Source: Platycnemis pennipes
Taxonomy: Eukaryota > Arthropoda > Insecta > Odonata > Platycnemididae
Reading direction: 5' to 3'
DNA: 64,000 bases
NCBI GenBank assembly: GCA_933228895.1
Contig: OW121852.1
Coordinates: forward strand, 134,969,544 to 135,033,543
The position numbers and the translations under genes are program-made. Shown piece after piece: positions 1 through 9,990 of this stretch. Each line of letters begins with the position of its first letter. Position 1 is the first letter of the stretch. The notes under the pieces were generated by a model, which did no database searches, was not told the DNA's origin, and was given only the letters and a program-made list of their open reading frames with translations.

Positions 1-381
1 AAAAAATTTAATACAATTTCTTCAAATTTTGTCCATTGCTTCAAATCACCAATATCAGACAGCATAGCAAATTGTTAGAATGTTTACTCGGAGCAGAGCA
101 TTTCCAAATGAGTTCAATCTAATGATAACACAAAAGATCCATGATCCCACCTCTGGTGCACCAAAACTCCCCAAGTCAAATGAATATTAAGCAAAGAAAT
201 GTTAGGAAAAGTTGATACTATTTTCCATTTTCCAAAGTGTATCATTTCAACGATTAAGGACTATGTAAAAATAAAATAATAAAATTAATGCCAAAGTGAA
301 AAGACCTGAGTCATTATGTCATGATGAAATCGAATCCATGACAGCCATACTTATCCAGACTTTACAAGATCTAAATGATTA

Positions 382-492
382 AATGAGAAGATGCAACCTG
401 TGTAAATTTTCACAACTTTATTTTGTCAGTACAATGCGTTGTACCAGCGAAATAAAGTCTGCGAAAATCAGCATAGGTTGCATCTTCTCATT
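382..492. repeat. 111-bp hairpin (foldback) repeat
   Basis: Two arms of about 55 bp, starting aatgagaagatgcaacct and ending in its reverse complement, meet at about position 437. They match almost end to end with scattered mismatches, and there is essentially no loop. No ORF lies inside. This is the shape of a foldback MITE or of two abutting inverted transposon ends. The family is not recognised. Confidence 0.8.
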
Positions 493-2899
493 CAGCACGT
501 ATTTTCACCAAGTTAAAGCCAAATCTATCGATTTCATCTAAATGATTACGAATTCATACATTGTATGAAGCACATTGAGACGTAAGCGCATCCTATCTCT
601 ATGTTATTGGACTGCTCTCCCTTTCACCAATGAAGCAACCTTATCATTTTAAACAAATAGAAAAAAATATGGAGGCAATTTCTTTGAAACCACTCTTTCG
701 CTAAAGAACAAAATGCATTAGAATACTCATGCATCTGTGTATAAATGTAAACCAGAAGTTTTATACAGAAATTTCAACTCATAATTTCTATTACCAGCAT
801 ATAAGATGCACCACATATTTAATGCTTTGGGGAAAAGGAAATCCTACACACCAGCAAACACAGTAAATGTCTTCACATGCTTACCACTAATGAAAACCTC
901 ACCCCTTCCCAATGCAACTGCAATAGACTCTTGATTATATGAAGCACGAAAATACGAAGTTTCGATTATGGGAAGCATAACTGCCGGTACCGACGAAAAG
1001 CCTAAAGTAAATACATGGCAATGTTCGAAAATATTAACCTTTTGAAATTACGAACTTTGGGCACGGTCCCCAGGAACAAATGGAATTCATTTTTATGAAC
1101 CTCAGCAAAAAACTGCTTCAGCAAAGCTATTTTTGCCAGCGTAGACACACCTAACAAATCAGTGTTGCCAACCATGGTGCATCAAAAGTGAAAAGAGTGA
1201 AATGAGTGGTGCATTCACCTCCCACATACGCCAGTCTCTCCACATCATTTTCCAAATGTAACTCCGCATATCATTTAGACCTTGAGAAATGTGGAAATTG
1301 TAGTTTGTGTCTTTATTTATCCTATGGAGTGGTTATTTTTTGTTTAAACTGTTACCAGAATTTCCATAATGTACACTGTTCTCATTTGATTAAAACTACG
1401 TGTGACGGCACATACCATGCTCACTACCGTGCGCCTGGAATTATGGCAGCTTAAATCCTCCGTGAACCCTAACTTTCCTTTAAGGCAAGCAATCCTAGCT
1501 CTCCGTGAAGGGGCTGTCTTCTGGCTGAGAGCTGTCTTCTGGCTGAGGGCTGTCTGCACCAAAATCTTGTAGTGTGGATGGAGTGATTACAGGGTGGGTG
1601 ATGCCGTTAGGAAATTTGGGTGGGTTGTGATGGTGGGGGTAAGGATTATTACGGCCAGGGAGTTTTGGTTCACGGTGTGTGGGGGGAAAAGGGGGAAAAG
1701 GCTGTGGACATGGAAGGTCCCTGTAGTGGGTGCAGACAAGGTGGGAAAGACTGGCCGATAAACGTAACGGCATAAAAATAATGAGAATTTCCTATCCCAG
1801 TTTCTCCCCGACTGTTACTACAATTTCCTGACTTTTCCAGAAATTCAAAATTCCCTGACAATTACAGGTTTCCCAGTTTTCCCAGACCATCGCCACCCTG
1901 TTCATTCACTGAATATCACTGAGTTGTTTCCATTATATTATTTGTACCTGCATCATATTGTTCGCACAACCTTTTGCCTCCTATATTTTTTCTAAAGTCA
2001 CCCATGTTTGCAAGAAAAATGAGTGAAAGACTGCAAATATAACAAACTTCTCATCCTATAGTATTTCTGAAAAACCTGGAATGTGAATTGTTGCCATTAG
2101 ATCAGAGATTTGTTTCAATAAATCTATTTTTATGATGAGAGTAGTATGTGATATGTATGAAAACTGTTCAAGAAATATCCAACGTCGTTACCTTGCATGC
2201 GAATAGAGGCATTCATTCTTTTCATTTGAGCGATCCTGAATGTTTTGGTTTCTATTCTAAATGCGTAGTACAGCATGCAGTTCTGCATCCCACTCCTCGG
2301 TGGAAAGGACCTTTATACGTAGCATGGGGGAGGAAGCATTTGGGAGAGGAACAAGTGTTGTCGTCGAGGGATCGTAGCGAGAGGTTCCGAAAAGAGGCCT
2401 TCCGAGGGACTCATCAAAGGTCGTCAAATCTCTCGGAGAAAGAGGGGTTACGCAGGATAAACGGGGCGGAAACATATTTCAAAGCAACATGGGCGACAAG
2501 GATAGGCTGCTATTGAAGCAGAAGCGACTTTTCCTGCTGCTTTGGCGATACTTGTCTTTGTAGCTCAACGAGTGAATTGGAAAAGTATCCAAGTATTGAG
2601 AACAGCTACAAGCTACCAAAATTTCTGTATTTGCTACATTTACGGCTACTGAAAAAAAGTAGCTGTGAGAGAAGAGAACTAACTACCCATTGATGGTGAT
2701 GAAGGACATGAAAGAGAAGAAACGCACCAATATGAAGAGGTTAGCTCTAAGGAGACTTGAGTGGATAGCTGCATCAAACTAATCTCAGGATTGTTGACTG
2801 ATGACGAGTGAAACCTCACATGACTGCAACAAAAACTTAAGTGGAAATTGCACACTCAAAGATTAATAGGAATGTTTTCGATGTGACATCAGTAAGATA
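493..2899. other. No gene recognised
   Basis: AT-rich sequence with only short chance ORFs. No exon with plausible splice sites and a recognisable protein was found on either strand. RNF146 is transcribed leftwards, so its remaining exons should lie at lower coordinates. No rightward or leftward match to the WWE-domain continuation was seen here, so this is most simply RNF146 intron. Confidence 0.5.
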
Positions 2900-3410
2900 G
2901 CATAGACGGCGTGCATTCCCGAGGGTCAACAATCGTAAGATTGGTTTGCCACAGCTCCATTCTCCTATCCGCTGACCTCTTCATAATTCTCCTCTCCCAT
3001 ACATGTCTCTCACGCAAGGCCTTCCTTTGCCATTCTTCCCAGTCACTTATCGTCTTCAGGCCATCACATCTCAGAAAATAGCCACTTAAGTTTTCCCATT
3101 TTCTTTTCCAGTAGACTTCTCTAATCTCCCACTTTTCTTAGGGCCTATCCGTTCTTTTGTTAGTCCGTCGTCTGTCCACCAATTCAGCATTCTTCTGCAT
3201 CACATCACGTTTCTAATGCTTCCAGTCTTGATTTCTCTGCTACTGTCACCATCCATGCCTCACAGCTATAAAGAAACATGCTCCAGATTTATGTTCTCAT
3301 GAATGTTTTCCTTACGTCCATGCTTGTGTTTCCAGCTTTAAGTAGATTCTTCTTTAGGTAAAATGCCCGTTTAGCCTGGATTATTCTTGCTTTTTTTGAA
3401 AGTCGAAAAT
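2900..3410 (-). mobile_element. LINE relic, 3' end of reverse-transcriptase ORF
   Basis: Minus-strand translation, with several in-frame stops, reads as the thumb and C-terminal part of a non-LTR reverse transcriptase. It begins with an AKRAFYLKKNLLKAG-like segment, then VRKTFMRT, then a WSMFLYSCEAWMV block equivalent to the usual WSVALYGCETWT motif, then RLEALET. The reading frame decays below about 3,150. The upstream catalytic domain is absent, so this is a dead 5'-truncated copy. It resembles the C-terminal LINE fragment at 58.6-58.9 kb. The clade is not certain. Confidence 0.75.
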
Positions 3411-4293
3411 GTTAATATATATTCAGAATATCACTAACAAGGTAACTTACTTACAAGGAAATCAGGGCAGTTTTGGGTGTCTTGGTATGAATGGGGGTAT
3501 TTGATCTGCCATGAAGTGAAGACTACTGGAGAAGTCAGAAAAAAGACCCTTGATTCAACAATCTACGACGTACAATAGGTTTACGGGCATAACAAAATAT
3601 TTTCATGCAAGTGATATCACAAATGAGAAGAAGGGAAGTACATATGTTGGTTTGATATCCTTCAAAAGGTGAGACCAATATTAGACGTTTTACATACATC
3701 CGATCCAAAATACCAGCCAGGTCATGACTTAGCTGTAGATGAAGTGACGGTAGCATTTAAAGGACATGCCCATATAAAACAGTGCATCAAATCAAAGCCA
3801 GCAAAATGGGGTTTAAAACTCTGAGCTGCTAAGTTTCGAAGGAAATGTATATTTGGGTAAAAAAGAGAGTAAAATAACAAAATGCTGCTAGGAAGCCAAG
3901 TTGTCGTTAGAGCACCATATTTCACTCTGTCAGATCTGAGGTTAATATTTCCAACTTCAATCTTGTGCATAAATTTTCAATTTACTTTTGAACTTTGACT
4001 CTATTTAGAGGTAAGATTCAAAACTGGACAAAACTTGTAGATGTACTCACACTTTCTGCTCTCACTTATTAATATGCTTATAAAAGTTAATATGAGCAAT
4101 GATCCAAAATTGGTGGTGATATTCTTTTATAATACATTTGACATTTCAAAACCAGAATGAAGTGTTTTAATTTATTCTAGTAGTAGCTTTTTACTTCACC
4201 AGGCAACAAATAAATCAGCAGAATAACATTTAACGTATTAATTGCAATTCTAGTGTTCAAGGTTTCAAAATTTAAGAATTTCAAATTTTCAAG
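3411..4293. other. No gene recognised
   Basis: AT-rich intronic-looking DNA. ORFs under 85 codons on both strands lack recognisable motifs. Confidence 0.5.
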
Positions 4294-4748
4294 TCATGAT
4301 TCGGGGCCTGCACATGAGTGCAAAATACGGGGGCCCCTCGTCCACCTGCGCACGAGGGATAAAGAGAAAGGCACAGCCCAAACACATTGGACAAACTTTT
4401 CCAAGGTGCCACGAATGGAGGGCGTGCCGAGCAGAGGTGGTCACTCATCTGCCAGACAGACTCCTCGATGCTGGGCGACCTCCCTAACATCGCCACCAAC
4501 AGCTACCTTTCTCAAGGGTCTTTGCCGTTTGCAATATTTTTCACTCCCTATTCAGCCACCCCTCCCCTCAGTTTGGGCGAGTGCTGTATAGGACCCAGGC
4601 ACCTGCCAAGCATATGGACATCAGGGGCGATCTGGCACGGTCAGGCGTCTACGTCACATGGGCGGAGGAACACACGGGCGAGGGCACCTGGGACAGGCGG
4701 GCGAGGGTCACCCATATTTCGCACCCATGTGTACGCCTCTAGTCATGA
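4294..4748. repeat. MITE-like element with long terminal inverted repeats
   Basis: A GC-richer island bounded by tcatga at both ends. The first 60-65 bp are an imperfect inverted copy of the last 60-65 bp: the left arm contains cacatgagtgcaaaatacgg, and the right arm read on the minus strand contains cacatgggtgcgaaatatgg. Overlapping ORFs in several frames look like a by-product of base composition. No transposase is seen, so a non-autonomous DNA element is the best reading. No clear target-site duplication was identified. Confidence 0.65.
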
Positions 4749-5090
4749 TCTAATATTGGAATTCAAGACATCTGCTATTCAGTCGTCCTTACTAGGAATA
4801 TTTTTGTACAGACTATAATTTTTAGGAAATTATTTTGATGAGCGATTATTATGCAAAAATATTTTGGCTTATGCCTGCACAAAATCTTCATTGCTGCTCA
4901 ATAAAAAGCACCTTGAGCAATTTAAATATCTCTGATGAAAGTCACACCAGAGGCATGGAATTAAGAGGACATAACAGCTACATTGCACACACTGGAGAGG
5001 TTGAAAGCACATTTAAAAAAAATTATTGCAGACTCTTGATTAGCATGTAAATGAGAGAGGCTTTTCCAGCACTAGAGCAGCACAACTTAC

Positions 5091-7492
5091 CATTTCTCCC
5101 CTCATAGAACCACAGGTAGCCCTCCTGATCATTTGCCGAGGAAGTCGTTGAACTCTCCTCAGCCCTCTGTGGAACCGGCAAGGAAGGGGCATTTGGGAGG
5201 ACTGGGCGTAGCAGGACAGGCTTGTCCAGGAAGTCGGAAGGGATTTCTCTTCGGCACATGGCACACCTCCGGACAGAACCAGGGTGTGCCGTAGCAACGG
5301 TCCCTTTGATGCACAGGAAGCAAAAGATGTGACCACAAGGGAGTCTGCAGGGGTGGACACAGGACTGCAAGCACACAGCGCATTCAGGAATGCCACCTTT
5401 CAAATGACACAGAAACAGTGATGATTGTTATTACATCGAGTGAAGAGCGGTGGTCGGGGACAAAACCCTCCCATCCACAGTCTGGGGGCCATGCCATTCA
5501 ATCCTTTTGATAGCCAATACAAGTGTCACATCTCAAGATGAATTTCCCCAAGATAAATTTGGGAAACAGGAAACCCCCACATAATCCCTTGCACGTATAC
5601 AATGAGATTCGACACTAGCTTCCTTCCCAATAGATACAAATAATCACCATAGAACACTGACTTTCATATAGGTACATACATGAAGACTCATTTATGTGGG
5701 CAAAGAGAGGCAAAACGTGAAAAGGGCTGGGGAGCAGGTTTGATTGTGAGGACCCGAGCCATCTGAGCCTGGCTACTTTTTTAATTATTTATCATAAACG
5801 TCAATTCTTCCCTCCTACAAACATCCTCCAAACTATTGCTCCTCTAATGTCCATTTCTGTGTTTTTCCCCAAAAAAACAAGACATTTTTTGAAGTTGTGA
5901 TTCTTTCCAGAGTTTTTCAGCAAAGAAAATACATATTGTATTAAACTCAATGCCAACAAGGGCCTTTCCCAATTCCATGAATGACAGCTGCAATGTTTTA
6001 TTATTAGTAAGAATTTACTTCCGTTAGTATCCTCAGAACCTTGTAATTTCCCACTTCTTTGTTCTTTCTGAGTGATAACAGCTTATTGCATTTAATCACT
6101 TCAATTATTTTCCTTCAAACCAATAACATTTCAGTTGCTAAGCCATTGCCTTACCAATCTACAACTGTCAGCTGCAAAGAAAGAAAGACTTTAAACTCCC
6201 TCTTCTCAAATTGGCCAACCTGTAATACATTAGAGAAACGTCTCCACAGATCAGTCTCAGACACAATAGAGCATACTTTCTATACACTACAAAGAATTAA
6301 GAAGTAGAGAACTAATGTCATTGTAAAAAATACGTCAGTAGGGAGGTTACCAGTTTAACGCAATCATACCCTTCACATTAATCTAAACAATAATTTACCC
6401 AAATGTTCTGGGAAGCTTTCACAACATGGGAAACTAATTTGGGAAACAAAAAAAACTCTGCTTACAATCAATATACACGAAATATATTACGGACAGAGTT
6501 AGCGAGTATTTCATCATTAATGAAGTTCGCATAAGGGCCCGGGACCGAAGGTTCGACGTTGGTTGATTGCTACTATTTACTTGCAGTAACACAGCCACAG
6601 TCACTAGATATCTAGTGACCGTGCTCACGGCATTGTGGTACAACGCTGAGAGCGACATTCATACGCAAAAGTTCGATATAGATATTTTGTATCATTTGTT
6701 TCACAATTCCTTAGTCCTTCAGCTCTGCGGAGTAAGTCTAGGAATTTATAGGAAAGACCAAAAAGAGACAAGACCAGATCCAAATTATCACATCAACTAT
6801 TAATATGAATCACATTTCTGCAATTTACGCCCAAAACCATTGTCAACGCAAGTGAGATTTACGTCATCATTCGTTGATGTCTTTCATTAATAACTAGGGG
6901 GCTGCACTCAGAAGTAAATGCATTCTTAGGGCGTAATAAGTTGATTATACTCTTGGAGCGTGATTCCACGTTATCGAGTTACCCAGTGTGTCAGTTATTC
7001 CCACATGGTTATTGCTTACATGTCACAGCTATTAATTGATAGCGTTCACTCAGAGGCTCCTAGGGAAAACAAATCCGTATGACTATATCATAATAATTAA
7101 TGGTTGAATAATTATGCGGAGCAAAATCAAGCTATGGAGCGAAGACGAAAACAGTCATGAAATCAGCGCAACTTCATAAAATTCCCTAAAATTTGCAGGA
7201 AATGCGTAGATTGCAGGACATCGACGTCAATGCCACTGAGAGCTGAGAAGGTAATAAATAGTAACATGGCACACCAACAAGACAAACTTAACCATTGCAA
7301 ATGAACTTGGTGAACTTTGTTCATGCCTATGTCACATGTGACATGACGAAAGGTAGCCTACAAAACAATGTTATGCACTTAAATAAACTTACCTCCGTCT
7401 TCAACAGCATCTTTGGCACTGGCAACGACAGCTTCTCTGCCGTCCAATTCATCTCCATTTTTGGAGCGATTATCGTCGAGCGATTCCGCCAT
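5091..7492 (-). CDS. RNF146: E3 ubiquitin-protein ligase RNF146 (Iduna), first two coding exons, 3' part outside window
   Basis: RNF146 is a RING E3 ligase that is activated by poly-ADP-ribose bound to its WWE domain; it ubiquitinates PARylated proteins such as axin. Exon 1 (7,393-7,492) starts [11 protein letters not shown] and ends at a GTAAGT donor after 33 codons plus one base. Exon 2 (5,091-5,396, 102 codons) follows an AG acceptor in matching phase. It carries a complete C3HC4 RING: C39, C42, C54, H56, C59, C62, C78, C81, with the family's [11 protein letters not shown] start and the [13 protein letters not shown] segment after it. A Ser/Thr-rich linker leads into the first WWE residues ([11 protein letters not shown], about 126-136), where a GTAAGT donor splits the final glycine. 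The linker and the loop before C78 are slightly longer than in vertebrates. The rest of WWE and the C-terminus are not in the window, so the gene continues to the left. Confidence 0.93.
5397..7392 (-). other. RNF146 intron 1
   Basis: A 1,996-bp GT..AG intron. It contains a perfect 20-bp palindrome at 6,600-6,619 inside a 28-bp imperfect one, and otherwise AT-rich sequence with no recognised repeat or exon. Confidence 0.8.
6596..6623. repeat. Palindrome
   Basis: GTCACTAGATATCTAGTGAC is a perfect 20-bp palindrome at 6,600-6,619. CAC and GTG extend it on either side with one mismatch. It sits in RNF146 intron 1. It could be a dyad protein-binding site or a foldback remnant; nothing nearby decides. 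Confidence 0.7.
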
Positions 7493-8134
7493 CCTTAGGG
7501 CTACAGGTTTTTCTGATTGTCCACAGTATTTCATTCGTCTCGAAAGTAATCAGAAGTACCACATTTCAAGCATAGCCATATGCCTTGCCATTAATGTCTA
7601 TTGCTTTCGTTCTCTGGTTGCTCCCACATCATACGCTGAAAGTCACAGATGCTCATTTGGTTTATTGTTGATGCAGCAATGCCATCTACCCACCTACCCT
7701 ATTTTTAACTCGCGTCGCTCGGGCGGGTGTATAATCTTTGCTCGGGCGCAACCGGCTCAACATTTTGGGAATATATCGCATCCAAGGAGTCTACACCGGT
7801 TATTCATTGTAATCTTCTTGATTATATCATCGCGTCGTGATTTTTTTCTGACAAATAGTGGTAAATGGTGTAATTTCAGGATTCAGCTGCTAAAATTTTA
7901 ATAAATGGTGGGCGTTTACAGTCGTGGGCTATACTTGGATTATGGGTTAAAACTGCAATTCAGAATGAGACAGGAGATCATACAATGTTTTAATGATTTC
8001 AAGATGATCGTGGGTTATAAACTTTAAAAAAAAATGTTAAACCCTCTGGCATACTAACCTCTATCATAATATTATGTGTGTAAATACCATATGGTTGCCG
8101 TGGTGATTACTTTTTTCTGACATGATACAGAGGA
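7493..8134. other. RNF146 5' flank
   Basis: The upstream side of the RNF146 start codon, so it should contain the 5' UTR and promoter. No TATA box could be assigned with confidence. The plus-strand ORF running into this region is the antisense of exon 1. Confidence 0.4.
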
Positions 8135-8146
8135 AAGAATCAAGCT

Positions 8147-8471
8147 GGTTGGTTGGTTATTTAGGGGAGGCGACCGAGAGCTGAGGTCATTTGCGCCATA
8201 TAGGATAGGTGGGTAATTGGGTAATGGTAGGAATTTTTTAGGGAACGGAGGAAGGGTGGAGAGAAACCCGGCGTCGGCATTAGCCTACTCTTAACGAAAG
8301 GCACCAAGGGGACCACGGCTTAACGTCCCATCCGACGGACGGAGTACTGAACTTGAAATGCCCTCCACTAGGCACTCAAGTGGGGACCGGTTTTCCGCCA
8401 CTGCCGGGAATCGATCCCGGGCCCTCGGGATGGGAGGCCAGTACTCTAGCCACCACACCAACCCGATCCCC
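8147..8471 (-). mobile_element. tRNA-derived SINE with 12-bp target-site duplication
   Basis: Read on the minus strand, the element begins with a tRNA-like head. An A-box-like segment (GTGGCTAGAGTACTGGC) is followed by a B-box-like GGATCGATTCCCGG, spaced as an RNA polymerase III promoter. A roughly 230-bp body follows. The direct repeat aagaatcaagct flanks it exactly at 8,135-8,146 and 8,472-8,483, the signature of LINE-assisted insertion. ORFs here are chance. The element is well preserved, so the insertion is fairly young. Confidence 0.85.
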
Positions 8472-8483
8472 AAGAATCAAGCT

Positions 8484-9536
8484 ATGATATTGTTTGTACA
8501 TGCAATGAAAATTTACTGTAAATGTTATTTAAACATGTATTTTTTCTGATTCATTCTATTATTTACCACAAAAGAATGCTTTTTGAAGAAAGTTTCATTC
8601 ATTTAATTTTTTCACTTAATCATGTAAAAAAAAAGATCTAATCCTCTATAAATCAAATTATAATGCCATGGAGCTCGAGCTTTTTGCATGTGAATGTATG
8701 TAATCAATACTTAGGCCATTGCATAACTTAGGCAGAAAAATTTATCATAATATGTTGAAACTATGTGAAAGAAATAATTACTACACTTCCATTGATTTTT
8801 AAGTAGGGTATATCTATTTTCTTCATACAATGCACACTGTGCTCAAGACAGAATAGAAGTGCAAAAAATGTGCTCTCATAGTGTGAAATTCTCCCTTTAG
8901 TGTTCAGCACATAGTGGTCACACTGTCCATCATGCTTTGAAGAGAGCAGTTCGCGTACACTAGTGTACATTGTTATAGTTACACTGTGAAGATTGGTTTG
9001 ATTCTAAAGGGCATACGTATTCACCGATATACTTCACCCATTTAAGGTGGTCCTAAGCCTGCAATACTTATATTTTGCATGACACCATTTTTTCCTCTTC
9101 AAAAAAAATTTTTAAGGTTTTCATGAATGTCAACAACTCCACCGAAAGATGATCGCTTATGCAACCAGCATTGCTTATTATGTGGAGCTCAACAAATTTT
9201 AAGCAAAAAGTGAAAAGCACATGTTCAACATTCAAATATTTTCACCAAAAATATAAAAAAACTTCACATATCATGTATTTCACGTTATAACAAGAAATCC
9301 ATTTGAATATGAGAACTATGCAAATTTCTTTACACCCTTTGAATTACAAATCCAATATCTTTTTGTATCTTCTTTCTGTCATTCCAAACTTTTATTTCAA
9401 CCAGAGTAGTTTTTGATGGCATAATTGTCTCTGGTTCATTATTAAGTCTTCAAAATTGTCTCTGGTTCTCTGCAGAGATCATGGTTGCTAATCAATAGTA
9501 GAGATTCGATAACTTCCACTTTTCCCTTTACCACTA
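8484..9536. other. No gene recognised
   Basis: AT-rich sequence with no exon or recognisable repeat apart from short homopolymer runs. Confidence 0.5.
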
Positions 9537-9990
9537 AATTTGTTGCAAATAATACAGCTGTTCACCATAATTTGGAAAAGGTGAATTCCAAGTTATAAGT
9601 GTTTTATATTCACAGGTATGAAACAAAAAAAAAGCTGGTCGCAATGATCCACTCCACGCATGAGTTTGATATATGCAACCACCGCCTCGGGTTTCTCCCG
9701 GCCTGGTGGTTGCAACAAAGGTACATCCAAATGCAGAGGAGATGTACCACCATGCACCCTGCTGCTCTATCCAATGGTAGGCACATACCCCCTCCTCGCT
9801 CCAATGGGAAGCCAAGTCTCCCTCCGTCAACGTGTGGGCAAAAAATTTCTAAGGTGTCCAGACAAATTGACAGGGAATTCCATGCTATGAAGTGTTTTAT
9901 ATTCACAGGTATAATACAAAATTATTCTAATATATAAGACTACTTGCAACTAATTTGTTGAAAATAATAAAGCTGTTTCCCACAATATGG
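9537..9990. repeat. Interrupted direct repeats around a GC-richer insert
   Basis: A 40-bp block (aatttgttgcaaataatac...) at 9,537-9,577 recurs at 9,952-9,990. A 21-bp block (gtgttttatattcacaggta plus t) at 9,600-9,620 recurs at 9,892-9,912. All copies are in the same orientation but in the order A, B, insert, B', A'. The roughly 250-bp insert is GC-richer and contains a hairpin (gcaaccacc at 9,675, ggtggttgc at 9,705). It looks like a local rearrangement or an insertion that duplicated its flank. Confidence 0.6.

Noticed and set aside
2148..2516. A 122-codon plus-strand ORF
   Set aside because: No recognisable motif, no splice support and an overlapping ORF on the other strand.
4253..4818. 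Several overlapping ORFs of 60-143 codons
   Set aside because: They occur in many frames of one GC-rich MITE-like repeat; open frames reflect base composition.
1..5090. The missing WWE exon of RNF146
   Set aside because: No minus-strand reading equivalent to the expected WWQY continuation was found, so the exon is placed outside the window.
7413..7901. A 162-codon plus-strand ORF
   Set aside because: Its start overlaps RNF146 exon 1 in antisense, and no protein family is recognisable.
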